Notes under the pieces: model-generated
Seen by the model: only the letters and a program-made list of their open reading frames with translations
Told to the model about the DNA's origin: nothing
Database searches by the model: none
Assembly (NCBI GenBank): GCA_945897435.1
Contig: CAMDFJ010000015.1
Location: 1 to 33,565 of the forward strand
Reading direction: 5' to 3'
Source: Candidatus Kuenenia stuttgartensis
GTDB taxonomy: Bacteria > Planctomycetota > Planctomycetia > Pirellulales > UBA1268
Length of the DNA stretch: 33,565 nt
Part shown: one piece after another, positions 18,800-27,926 of the stretch
How positions within the stretch are numbered: the first letter of the stretch is position 1
How the letters are laid out: each line of letters opens with the position of its first letter
Program-made: the position numbers and the translations under genes

Positions 18800-20866
18800 A
18801 TGTCCTCCCCCACAGCCACCCCGGCCAGGGCCGCCCACGGCGCCGACATCGACCGGCTTGCGATCGACACCATCCGCACCCTCTCGATGGACGCCGTCGA
18901 GGCGGCCAAGAGCGGCCATCCAGGCACGCCGATGGCGCTGGCTCCGGTCGCCTACACCGTCTGGAAGGACTTCCTCCGCTACGATCCGGCCGCTCCCCAC
19001 TGGCCCAACCGCGACAGGTTCGTGCTCTCCTGCGGCCATGCCTCGATGCTGCTCTATTCGCTGATTCATCTCGCCGGGATCCGGCGAGGCGAGGGGAGCA
19101 ACGAGCCGGCCGTATCGCTCGACGCGATCAGGAAGTTCCGTCAACTCGACAGCGTCTGTGCCGGGCACCCCGAGCATCACATGACCGCCGGAATCGAGAC
19201 CACGACGGGCCCGCTCGGCCAGGGCTGCGGCAACTCCGTCGGCATGGCGATCGCCTCCAAGTGGCTCGCCGCCCACTACAACCAGCCTGGCCACCAGGTC
19301 TTCGACTACGACACCTACGTGCTCTGCAGCGACGGAGACCTGATGGAGGGTGTCGCTGCCGAGGCCGCCTCGATCGCAGGGCACCTGCGTCTCTCGAACC
19401 TCTGCTGGATCTACGACGACAACTCGATCACGATCGAGGGAGAGACCCATCTCGCATTCACCGAGAACGTCGCCAGGCGGTTCGAAGGCCTCGGCTGGCG
19501 GGTCGAACACGTCGCCGATGCCAACGACACCAACTCCCTGTCGAAGGCGCTCAGGGCATTCAAGTCCGAGCAGGATCGGCCGACCTTGATCGTGGTCAAG
19601 AGCGTGATCGGCTTCGGCGCCCCGAAGAAGGCCGGCTCCCACGAGTCGCACGGATCTCCCCTCGGCCCCGACGAGATCAAGGGGGCGAAGCAGGCCTACG
19701 GCTGGCCCGAGGACGCCCAGTTTCGCGTTCCGGCCGAGGTGCCCGGGCAGTTCGAGAAGACGCTCGGCGGCCGCGGTCGTGAGGCCCATGCGGCCTGGCA
19801 GAAGACCGTCGCGGCGCTCGGCTCCGAGAAGCCCGCCCTTGCCGCGGAACTGAACGACTTTCTTGCCGGCCGTCTGCCTTCCGGCTGGGACTCCCAGATT
19901 CCCGTCTTTCCGGCCGACCCCAAGGGGCTCGCCAGCCGCGTCTCGAGCGGCAAGGTGCTGCAGGCGCTGAGTGCGGCCGTACCCTGGTTCATCGGTGGCT
20001 CCGCCGATCTTGCCCCTTCGACGATGACGCTGATCCAGGCCGAGAAGGATTTCGAGCCGGGGTCGTTTGGCGGCCGCAACATGCACTTCGGGATTCGCGA
20101 GCACGGCATGGCGGCTGCCTGCAACGGCATGGCCCTCTCCGGCCTGCGTCCCTACTGCGCCACGTTCTTCGTGTTCCTCGACTATCTCAAGCCTTCGCTA
20201 CGGCTCTCTGCGATCGGCAATCTGGGCGTGATCTACGTCCTGACCCACGATTCGATCGGCCTCGGAGAGGACGGCCCGACGCACCAGCCGATCGAACAGC
20301 TGGCAAGCGCCCGGGCAGTTCCCGGCCTGAGCGTCTTCAGGCCTGGCGATGCCAACGAGGTGGCGGAGACCTATCGGGTTGTGATGCAGCGGGCCGACCG
20401 GCCGGCGGTGATCGTGCTCTCCCGGCAAAATCTGCCGACGCTCGATCGCTCTGCCGGCCTCGGGGCTGCGGTCGGCACCGCGAAGGGGGCGTACGTTCTC
20501 AAGGACGCGCCGGGAGGGAAACCTGCCTGCATCCTCATCGGCACCGGCAGTGAACTTCAGCTCTGCCTGGAGGCCGCCGCAAAGCTTGCCGATGCGGGCA
20601 TTCAGGCCCGTGTGGTGAGCATGCCCTGCTGGGATCTCTTCGAGGCCCAGGATGCTGCCTACCGGGAAAGCGTCCTGCCGGCGGCCGTCACGGCCCGGGT
20701 CGCCTGCGAGGCGGCCTGCGGATTCGGCTGGGAGAAGTGGCTTGGAACTCGGGGTAGGTTCATCGGCATGACGAGCTTCGGCGCCTCGGGCCCCGCACCT
20801 GCCCTCTACAAGCACTTCGGGATCACGGCCGAGGCCATCGCAGACGCCGCGAGATCTCTCATCTGA
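18800..20866 (+). CDS. tkt: Transketolase
   Basis: 688 aa; LSMDAVEAAKSGHPGTPMALAP, GPLGQGCGNSVGMAIA, CSDGDLMEGVAAEAASIAGHL, GIREHGMAAACNGMAL, THDSIGLGEDGPTHQPIEQLAS. Confidence 0.97.
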   Translation: MSSPTATPARAAHGADIDRLAIDTIRTLSMDAVEAAKSGHPGTPMALAPVAYTVWKDFLRYDPAAPHWPNRDRFVLSCGHASMLLYSLIHLAGIRRGEGSNEPAVSLDAIRKFRQLDSVCAGHPEHHMTAGIETTTGPLGQGCGNSVGMAIASKWLAAHYNQPGHQVFDYDTYVLCSDGDLMEGVAAEAASIAGHLRLSNLCWIYDDNSITIEGETHLAFTENVARRFEGLGWRVEHVADANDTNSLSKALRAFKSEQDRPTLIVVKSVIGFGAPKKAGSHESHGSPLGPDEIKGAKQAYGWPEDAQFRVPAEVPGQFEKTLGGRGREAHAAWQKTVAALGSEKPALAAELNDFLAGRLPSGWDSQIPVFPADPKGLASRVSSGKVLQALSAAVPWFIGGSADLAPSTMTLIQAEKDFEPGSFGGRNMHFGIREHGMAAACNGMALSGLRPYCATFFVFLDYLKPSLRLSAIGNLGVIYVLTHDSIGLGEDGPTHQPIEQLASARAVPGLSVFRPGDANEVAETYRVVMQRADRPAVIVLSRQNLPTLDRSAGLGAAVGTAKGAYVLKDAPGGKPACILIGTGSELQLCLEAAAKLADAGIQARVVSMPCWDLFEAQDAAYRESVLPAAVTARVACEAACGFGWEKWLGTRGRFIGMTSFGASGPAPALYKHFGITAEAIADAARSLI

Positions 20867-20883
20867 TCAGAGCTCATGATCAG
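20863..20883. terminator. Perfect inverted repeat between convergent genes (possible weak terminator)
   Basis: CTGATCA-gagctca-TGATCAG, 7-bp stem, 7-nt loop, overlapping the tkt stop codon; no U tract, low GC stem. Confidence 0.3.
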
Positions 20884-20903
20884 GGTTGCTGAGCGGCGTT
20901 TCA

Positions 20904-21893
20904 TCAGGGCTGGTGATGGGAGTCGCCGATGACGGCATCCTCGGGATCGACTCCCGCCGCGGTCCGGCCGGAGTGATTCTTGAAGATGTGGTCGTCGCGG
21001 CGGATGTCGTCCGTCGAAAGCCGTTCCACGTGGCCGTCCTCGTACAGGACGTGGTGCAAGCCACTGGGATGATTGCTGCTCTTTTCGCCCGAATCATCGG
21101 GGGCATCGGCCATGACAGGATGGTGCTGCCGACGCTGATTGCTGATCGGCTGGAGATGCCCGTCCGAGTTGCGATGACCGAGGGTGTAGCCGTAATCGCC
21201 TCCCATGGTCCGGACCATCTCATCAAACTCTGGCGTGCCGATCGCGGCCTTGAGTTCGTCGAGTGAGGGAACGCGGAAGCCGCCGCGACGGGAGAGTTCG
21301 GTGTCGGGACAGAGCAGCGTGCCGTCGTCGGCGACGAGCCGCTGTTCTGAGACGAGCGTCGGGGCGTAGAGACCCGCGCGGGAGAGCGGTCCGGAGTCGG
21401 GAGGACTGGGAAACACCCTGTGCGATTCTGCGTATCCCTGCAGGGCGAGCGATGTCTTCTGGAGGTTCCGTTCTGCCCGACGGGCACGGGCGTCGATGAT
21501 CGCATCGAGCAGGAGTGGCGCCACCAGAACACAGGCAGCGATGGCTGTTGCGGCCATGATCAGGCGGTCGAGCCAGGCCCGCGGACCAGCCTGCTGATAG
21601 GGCGGAGCCTCGGTCGGGGAGAACCTTGGCATGGGTAGCGGACCTGCGGCCTTCTGCTGCCGAACGAACTGCAGTGTCCTCTCGGCGAGACCGGGCGGGG
21701 CGGAAATCGGTTCGCGGTCCCGATCGAGTGGCCGCAGGGCCAACCTGAGCCGTTCGAGGTCCCGTTGCAGCGACGGCCCCGCGGCCGGATCGGCCAGTGC
21801 CGTCGCCATCTGTTTGGCATCGTCGGCGTCGATCGCATCGATCAGAAGGCCGATCAGGTTTTCTCGCGGGTCGTCTCGCATTTCGTCTCGCAT
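20904..21893 (-). CDS. Candidate membrane anti-sigma factor with pseudopilin/DUF1559-like (H-X9-DG) C-terminal region
   Basis: Directly downstream of an ECF sigma gene; soluble N-terminus, one TM (LIMAATAIAACVLVAPLLLDAII), then RRAERNLQKTSLALQGYAESHRVFPSPP and NHPSGLHHVLYEDGHVERLS. Confidence 0.55.
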   Translation of the reverse strand: MRDEMRDDPRENLIGLLIDAIDADDAKQMATALADPAAGPSLQRDLERLRLALRPLDRDREPISAPPGLAERTLQFVRQQKAAGPLPMPRFSPTEAPPYQQAGPRAWLDRLIMAATAIAACVLVAPLLLDAIIDARARRAERNLQKTSLALQGYAESHRVFPSPPDSGPLSRAGLYAPTLVSEQRLVADDGTLLCPDTELSRRGGFRVPSLDELKAAIGTPEFDEMVRTMGGDYGYTLGHRNSDGHLQPISNQRRQHHPVMADAPDDSGEKSSNHPSGLHHVLYEDGHVERLSTDDIRRDDHIFKNHSGRTAAGVDPEDAVIGDSHHQP

Positions 21894-21944
21894 GGGTGCT
21901 GCCCGATATGCCTTCCCGATATGCCTCGTGGACCATCCCGACAA

Positions 21945-22649
21945 TCACGGAGCGTGTCGCGCCTGTGCATCGGCACCGGCCTGCCACGACTCGTTCAGTT
22001 TGAGGAGGGCGGCGTGCAGTCTGCTCTTCACGGTACCCACCGGAATTCCCAGCACGTCGGCCGCCTCGCGATACTTCATTCCCTGGTTGTAGACCAGCAG
22101 CACGGCCCCTCGGAGCGACTCGGGGAGGTCGGCGACAGCCGCCCGCACCCAGGCCTTCGCCTCGGCGTCCGCCATCTGCTGATCAGCCGTCTGATCCCGC
22201 CCCGAGAGCATCTCCACGAGCGCCCCTACGTCATTCCCATCGGTTCCGCGTTGGTCGATGCTCACCATGCGGTGACGTCGATTGCGACGCTGGGCGTCGA
22301 TGGCCTGATTGGTGGCGATCGTGTAGAGCCAGGGGCGGAACCGTCGGCCGTCCTCGAAATTCTCCCTTTTCAGATAGACCTGCAAGAACGTCGCCTGAAA
22401 CACATCCTCCGCCATCTCGGAGCTGCCGCAGTAGCGTCGGAGATAGCTGAACAACTCCTGTTCGTATCGACGCACCAGAGCCTCGAAAGCCATGGAGTCG
22501 TCTTCCACACGAAACCGCCGCAGCAGATCCTCGTCGGACGGCCCGGAACCGCCGGCCACGACCTCTGCCGATCCACTTTGGCCTTCGGCAAGACCGCCAC
22601 CGGATCGCTCAAGGGCATCACCACCGCGGTAGGAATCGTGTGAAACCAT
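21945..22649 (-). CDS. RNA polymerase sigma factor, sigma-70 family (ECF-like)
   Basis: FEALVRRYEQELFSYLRRYCGSSEMAEDVFQATFLQVYLKRENFEDGRRFRPWLYTIATNQAIDAQRR (region 2); LPESLRGAVLLVYNQGMKYREAADVLGIPVGTVKSRLHAALLKL (region 4). Start set at MVSHDSYRGG. Confidence 0.92.
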   Translation of the reverse strand: MVSHDSYRGGDALERSGGGLAEGQSGSAEVVAGGSGPSDEDLLRRFRVEDDSMAFEALVRRYEQELFSYLRRYCGSSEMAEDVFQATFLQVYLKRENFEDGRRFRPWLYTIATNQAIDAQRRNRRHRMVSIDQRGTDGNDVGALVEMLSGRDQTADQQMADAEAKAWVRAAVADLPESLRGAVLLVYNQGMKYREAADVLGIPVGTVKSRLHAALLKLNESWQAGADAQARHAP

Positions 22650-22778
22650 TGATTGGTACGCGGCGGCCCGGCGGAAGGTTCGACGCCCCCTGAGCCGGGC
22701 GTCGAAGTGGCGAAATCCCCTGGGAAGTATAGCCGTATTCCGGGCCATCCGCCCGCCTTTGGGGTATTCTTAGCGGCC

Positions 22779-24368
22779 ATGAAAAATCCCGCGACTGGCT
22801 ACCGTTGGGCCACCCCCGGAGACGTAAACGCGTTTTTCGGCCTCTCGATCGACAACCTCGCGGATCTCGTCCTCGCGGTCTCGCTTCTGGCGACGGCCTT
22901 CGACTACCCGGCTCAGTTTGCCCTCTCCCACTTCGTGCCGGGGACGGCCGCCGGGGTGGTGGTGGGCGACCTGCTCTTCACCTGGATGGCATTCCGGCTG
23001 GCCCGCCGAACCGGACGGACGGACATCACGGCCATGCCGCTTGGACTCGACACCCCGAGCACGTTCGGGATGGTGTTCTTCGTCATCGGCCCGGCCTTTC
23101 AGGCCGCGATCGGATCGGGCATGGAACGGGATGCCGCGGCCCGGCACGCCTGGCATGTGGGGATGTGCGCGATCGTCGCCAGCGGTGTCTTCAAGCTCGC
23201 CTGCGCCTTTGCGGCCGGGGCGATTCGCAGGCTCGTGCCGAGGGCCGGCCTGCTCGGCAGCCTGACCGCGATCGCCCTGGCATTGATCACCTTCATGCCG
23301 CTGCTCGAGATCTTCGATTCGCCGATCGTGGGCCTCGTCTCGATGGGCATCGTTCTGGCGACGCTGACGGCGGGCATCCCCTTCCCGCTGCGGGTGCCCG
23401 GAGCCCTCGCGGCCCTCGCGATCGGCGGCCTGATCCACACCCTTGGTACAGCCAGTGGCTGGCTGCCCGCCGACGCTCGGCATGCCGGGATCGATCCGGC
23501 CGCCGCCCTCTGGCCTGTCGAGTGGCTTTCGGCGCTCCGCTGCGAGTGGATCGAGGCCTGGAGCGACACCGTCAGGTATCTGCCGATCGTGATCCCCTTT
23601 GCACTCGGCACGGTCGTCGGCGGCATCGATTGCACTGAGAGCGCAGCCGCGGCGGGAGACGAGTACGACACTGGTTCGATCATCGGCGTCGAGGCCGTGG
23701 CGACGATCATCGCCGGAGCCTGTGGCGGCGTGATCCAGACGACGCCCTACATCGGCCATCCGGCCTACAAGGCGATGGGGGGCCGCGCCGCCTACACGTT
23801 GGCGACGGCCCTGTTCATCGGCCTGACAGGCCTGACCGGAACGTTCGCCTATCTCTACCAGGCGATTCCGCTGCCGGCGCTGCTTCCGATCCTCGTCTTC
23901 ATCGGCCTCGAGATCACGGCCCAGAGCTTTCAGGCCACGCCACAGCGGCACTATCCTGCCGTGGCGCTGGCCTGCGTGCCGGCGCTGGCGGCACTGGTTC
24001 AGATCCAGGCCGGCAAACTGCTCGCAGCAGGGGCGCAACCCGATCTCTCGCTGACCCGGGAACTGTTCTCGGTTCGGCTGCTCGCCTCCGGTTTCATCGT
24101 CACCAGCCTGCTCTGGGCCGGACTGGCCGCGGCCCTGATCGACCGAAGGCTGTTCCAGGCGGCCGGCTGGTCACTGGCGGCGACGGCCTGCACGCTGTTC
24201 GGGATCATCCACTCGCCGTTCGCTGACGGAAGGCTGTTCCTTCCCTGGAACGTCGGCATGCTCCCGACCGAGGCCTCAGGCAGGGGGCCGGTCGAGGTCG
24301 CGGCAGCCTACGCGATTCTGGCGGGGATGTTCGCCGTCTGGCACGCCTGCCGTCATTCGAGGCCGTAG
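22779..24368 (+). CDS. NCS2/AzgA-like purine/xanthine-uracil permease family protein
   Basis: Polytopic; FGLSIDNLADLVLAVSLLATAF; TDITAMPLGLDTPSTFGMVF; GGIDCTESAAAAGDEYDTGSIIGVEAVATIIAGACGGVIQTTPYIGHPAYKAMGGRAAYT. Start at MKNPATGYRW. Confidence 0.72.
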   Translation: MKNPATGYRWATPGDVNAFFGLSIDNLADLVLAVSLLATAFDYPAQFALSHFVPGTAAGVVVGDLLFTWMAFRLARRTGRTDITAMPLGLDTPSTFGMVFFVIGPAFQAAIGSGMERDAAARHAWHVGMCAIVASGVFKLACAFAAGAIRRLVPRAGLLGSLTAIALALITFMPLLEIFDSPIVGLVSMGIVLATLTAGIPFPLRVPGALAALAIGGLIHTLGTASGWLPADARHAGIDPAAALWPVEWLSALRCEWIEAWSDTVRYLPIVIPFALGTVVGGIDCTESAAAAGDEYDTGSIIGVEAVATIIAGACGGVIQTTPYIGHPAYKAMGGRAAYTLATALFIGLTGLTGTFAYLYQAIPLPALLPILVFIGLEITAQSFQATPQRHYPAVALACVPALAALVQIQAGKLLAAGAQPDLSLTRELFSVRLLASGFIVTSLLWAGLAAALIDRRLFQAAGWSLAATACTLFGIIHSPFADGRLFLPWNVGMLPTEASGRGPVEVAAAYAILAGMFAVWHACRHSRP

Positions 24369-27300
24369 ACGCCCGCATTCGGCACGTCGAGGCCGGTGCG
24401 ACTGGCGAACTGCGTCCGCGAGAGGAATCGCGGTTCGAGGTTGAAGGTCACGCCGACGTTGTTGCGGCTGTAGTCGACGTTGAAGCCGAAGGTCATCAGG
24501 AACGATTCGCCGATCCGGGTGAGCTGGAAATTCTGGCCGATGTTGCGGCCGCGGAGATCGAGGGCCGTGCCGAAGGAACTGGCCCACTTCGGGCTCATCC
24601 GGTAGGTGTAGGAGCCGGTCAGCACGCTGGCCTGGATCGGTCCGCCGAACTCGTTGAATCCGATGTAGAAACTGCCTCGAGGCGTCCGGTTGAGCAGCGT
24701 GCCGACGGTGAACAGCTGCTGGCCGCCGCTGAAGAAATCGACGTCGGCCGACGAGAGCACGGTGGTCCGGTCGCCGACGTGCCAGCGGAAGTCGTACTGC
24801 CAGAGACCCATCGCCTGGCCGAAGTTCTGGCTCGCCACGGGAAACAACTCGCCATCGACGTCGAGCGTGATCCAGTCGATGATCCTGCGGTTGCCCATCG
24901 GGCCGCGCTTCGTCTGCCAACGCTGCCGGGCCGCGAGTCGGAAGACGGAGAGGTCGTTGGCGATCTCGGTCGGGCCGGTCACCCAGCCGGCGAGGCCACG
25001 GCGGACGGCGTAGGTCCGCGGGTCGTACTTGTTGGCAGGCCCGAAGATGAAGGGCGTGCCCAGCGGCTGCGCCTGCCCGGGCACGGCGCCGTAGTCCCAG
25101 TAGGGGATGTTGCGGCGATACTGGTTGATGGCATCGTCGTCGATCTGGTCATAGAGCGGGAACTGCTGCACGTTCTGCGTGCTGTCGGTGTAGGAGAACT
25201 CCGCCTCGAAGACCACCTTGTGGGCGACGCCGTGGACGTTCCAGAGCGTGCTCTCGATCGAATCGTCGGCCGACCACATCGGCAGGCTCGAGCGGATGCC
25301 CACCTGCCCGAAGGCGCGGTTGATCGGGGACTGGGTGATGTCCTCTCCCCAGTTGGCCAGTTCACCGAGCGCGTAGGGCACGATCTTGACGGCGCCGGCC
25401 TGGAAAGGCAGATCGAGCTCGTGACGCGTCGCCAGCCGCTGTCCGATGACGTTGTTCTCGTAGGGGAGTGTCGTCCAGACGTTGCGGCCCTGCCCGACCG
25501 TCGGAGTCTGCGGCAGGTTCTGGCGGACGTAGGAGAGTCCGGAGTGCTCGTACCAGGTGATGGAGTCCCGCAGCAGCGGCTGCCCCATCGCATAGTGATC
25601 GAGCCGGGGCCACCATTCGCTCTGTGTAAAGAATGGATTGACCCTGACGCTGGTCAGCAGTCGCAGTTCGCGGTTGTCGACCGGACGGCGAAGGTCAAAC
25701 CATGTCCGCTGCTCATAGCCCTCCTCCCATTCCGCCTCGTAGTATTCCTCGAGGAAGTTCATGTCGCTGATCCAGCCGGCGGTGCCGCGGGCCTGCCAGC
25801 CGGCACCGACATCCTGGCGATGACGCCAGAAGCTTCGACCCCGGAAGGTCCGGTCGGGATAGCCGGGATAGGTGAAGTCGCGGCGGTAGAGGCCGAGGTT
25901 GTCCTTGCCGACGTCGCCGATGAACCAGGCGTCGAGGATGCCGTTCGCCGGCGTGCCGAGGCCGAGAAATTCGGGACGGTTGTAGAGCAGCGACGTGCCG
26001 CCGCCGGGTCCGCGCAGGCTCAGGTAGTCGATGTCGAAATCCCAGTCGACACCATCAGGGGGCCGCTGCCATCCGAACACCTGGAAGGCGTCCCAGCTGG
26101 TGAGTACCTGGGTGCCGAAGATCTGGTCGTTCTTCAGTTGCAGGTCGTTGATGTAGAACGTCGGCTTCTTGGCATTCGTCGCCAGCACCGGCCACCAGAG
26201 CACCGGCACCCCGCCGAGCGTCACGGTGTTGCCGCGGCTGGTGATGAACTGCTGGTGCTCGATGGCCGGCTCGCCCGTGGCGGGATCGACGGCCGGCTGG
26301 CCGAAGGGACCGGGCAGCGGCACCTGCTCGTCGATAAACTGCATCTCACGGGAGCGGAACTCCCACGTCGGAACGCCAAGCCGGCTCGACGTCAGCCCCG
26401 ACTGCTGGGCCACGAAGCGGCTGCGATCGACCTGCCGGAGCACGTCGGCCCGGAGGCGCACGAGGCCGGAGTAGTTGTCGACCGGCGTCAGCACCGTGGC
26501 TCCGGTGATCACGCCGCTCGAACGGGGCACGTCGTAGAACATGCTGACCGCCTCGACGACCCGCTGCCCCTGGCGGAAGATGACGTTTCCCTCCATGTAG
26601 AGCTCGAGGGGCGTGTCGGCGGTCTGGGCGGTGGCGCCGTCGAGATCGGGCTGCCCCTGCCCACGGGTCCAGATCACAAGCCTGTCGGCCGAGATGTCGA
26701 GCGGCCCGGCCGGATCGACCCCGTCGATGACGAGGTTCACGCCGGAGGTGATGACCGCGATCCACTCGCCCCCCGAAGGACTCGGGAACCAGCGGACGTT
26801 GAGCGGAACACTCGATCGGGGAAAGGCCCGCAGCCGCCGCTGCGGAGCGGCCAACGGTACCTGCGGCGCCGCTGGTCCGGCGAACTCGCTGAACTGTGCC
26901 TGCCGGAGGCCGTCTCCTTCGGCACCGTCTGCGGAGTCGTCTTTCGGACCGGCTGCATCGACCCCGGCCACCGGCTGGACGGCACCCTCGGCCGGCGCCT
27001 CGTAGACCAGCGGCGTGCCTGAGGCAGGTACGACGCTGTCGAAATCCAGCCTCGGATCCCGCAGCGTCCAGAACCGGCCCGTCCAGCGATCGCCACGGAT
27101 CGTCGAGGTCGCCTCGGGGGAACTGCCGGCCGACTGAACCCGAACATCGCCCGCCATCCGAACGAGCATGCTCCGCGGCCTGGGCCCCTCCGACGCTTCA
27201 TCGTCGATCTCGGCGGCCGATTCCTGTTCGATCCAGACCACCGCCTCGTGCCCGGTCGCCTCGGTTCCCTGCTGTTCGATCCGAACGCCGCCCGTGAGAT

Positions 27301-27637
27301 GCCAGACGTCGTAGGAGCCCTCCGTCCACCGCGACGCCTGCGCGGCATGGATGACGAGCGGCTCGGCGGGATTCGTGGCCGGCACCTCAATCCGGCCCGC
27401 CTCGGCGATCGCTGCGGCCAGACCTCGGGCCGGCATTCCAGCCAGGGCACCCGCTGCCGCCGTGTCGGTCATCTTCGCTGTCGCGGGCGACTGCCCCAGA
27501 ACCAACGACGGCGTCGCGCTCAAGCAGCAGACGAGCCAGCAAGCCGTCGGCAGAATACCCGCAGCGCGAAAGCCGAACCGGCCGCGACGAGGGCGGATTT
27601 CGGGCGGCGATGAGACCTGGCTGCAGCGTGCGGGCAA
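24353..27637 (-). CDS. LPS-assembly protein LptD (OstA)-like outer membrane beta-barrel
   Basis: 1094 aa with signal peptide; OstA-like N-terminus (DISADRLVIWTRG ... LELYMEGNVIFRQGQRVVEA) followed by repeated beta-barrel-type strands and terminal YSRNNVGVTFNLEPRF. Confidence 0.75.
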   Translation of the reverse strand: MPARCSQVSSPPEIRPRRGRFGFRAAGILPTACWLVCCLSATPSLVLGQSPATAKMTDTAAAGALAGMPARGLAAAIAEAGRIEVPATNPAEPLVIHAAQASRWTEGSYDVWHLTGGVRIEQQGTEATGHEAVVWIEQESAAEIDDEASEGPRPRSMLVRMAGDVRVQSAGSSPEATSTIRGDRWTGRFWTLRDPRLDFDSVVPASGTPLVYEAPAEGAVQPVAGVDAAGPKDDSADGAEGDGLRQAQFSEFAGPAAPQVPLAAPQRRLRAFPRSSVPLNVRWFPSPSGGEWIAVITSGVNLVIDGVDPAGPLDISADRLVIWTRGQGQPDLDGATAQTADTPLELYMEGNVIFRQGQRVVEAVSMFYDVPRSSGVITGATVLTPVDNYSGLVRLRADVLRQVDRSRFVAQQSGLTSSRLGVPTWEFRSREMQFIDEQVPLPGPFGQPAVDPATGEPAIEHQQFITSRGNTVTLGGVPVLWWPVLATNAKKPTFYINDLQLKNDQIFGTQVLTSWDAFQVFGWQRPPDGVDWDFDIDYLSLRGPGGGTSLLYNRPEFLGLGTPANGILDAWFIGDVGKDNLGLYRRDFTYPGYPDRTFRGRSFWRHRQDVGAGWQARGTAGWISDMNFLEEYYEAEWEEGYEQRTWFDLRRPVDNRELRLLTSVRVNPFFTQSEWWPRLDHYAMGQPLLRDSITWYEHSGLSYVRQNLPQTPTVGQGRNVWTTLPYENNVIGQRLATRHELDLPFQAGAVKIVPYALGELANWGEDITQSPINRAFGQVGIRSSLPMWSADDSIESTLWNVHGVAHKVVFEAEFSYTDSTQNVQQFPLYDQIDDDAINQYRRNIPYWDYGAVPGQAQPLGTPFIFGPANKYDPRTYAVRRGLAGWVTGPTEIANDLSVFRLAARQRWQTKRGPMGNRRIIDWITLDVDGELFPVASQNFGQAMGLWQYDFRWHVGDRTTVLSSADVDFFSGGQQLFTVGTLLNRTPRGSFYIGFNEFGGPIQASVLTGSYTYRMSPKWASSFGTALDLRGRNIGQNFQLTRIGESFLMTFGFNVDYSRNNVGVTFNLEPRFLSRTQFASRTGLDVPNAGVYGLE

Positions 27638-27926
27638 TGTCTGGCCGACGGGGTGACCGGGGGCGAAAAACGACCGGAAGCGGACCGGTGCAAAAATGCG
27701 CGGGACTATAGAGGCGGCGATTTCGACGGGTCAAGGCATCGCCGGCCCGAAACCGCCCCGGAACTGAGGCCTGCAAGTCGAGCATCGCCATGGATTTACG
27801 GGCCCCGCCCCCGGCCGGCACCGAAGGCGCGAAGCGGGGAGGCAACGCATGACTCGCAGTCAATCCGGGTAAGATTCATTCCTGTTCCCAGATTTCCCCG
27901 CCACGTCATCCCCCGAGAACTGCCGC

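Noticed and set aside
17285-20104. 939-aa minus-strand ORF
   Set aside because: Antisense to the DUF1570-like gene and transketolase; the protein is low-complexity G/R/V/E-rich without family motifs, as expected from high-GC shadow frames.
22770-24038. 422-aa minus-strand ORF
   Set aside because: Antisense to the permease; low-complexity charged sequence.
24779-27022. 747-aa plus-strand ORF
   Set aside because: Antisense to the LptD-like gene; composition typical of a reverse-frame artefact.
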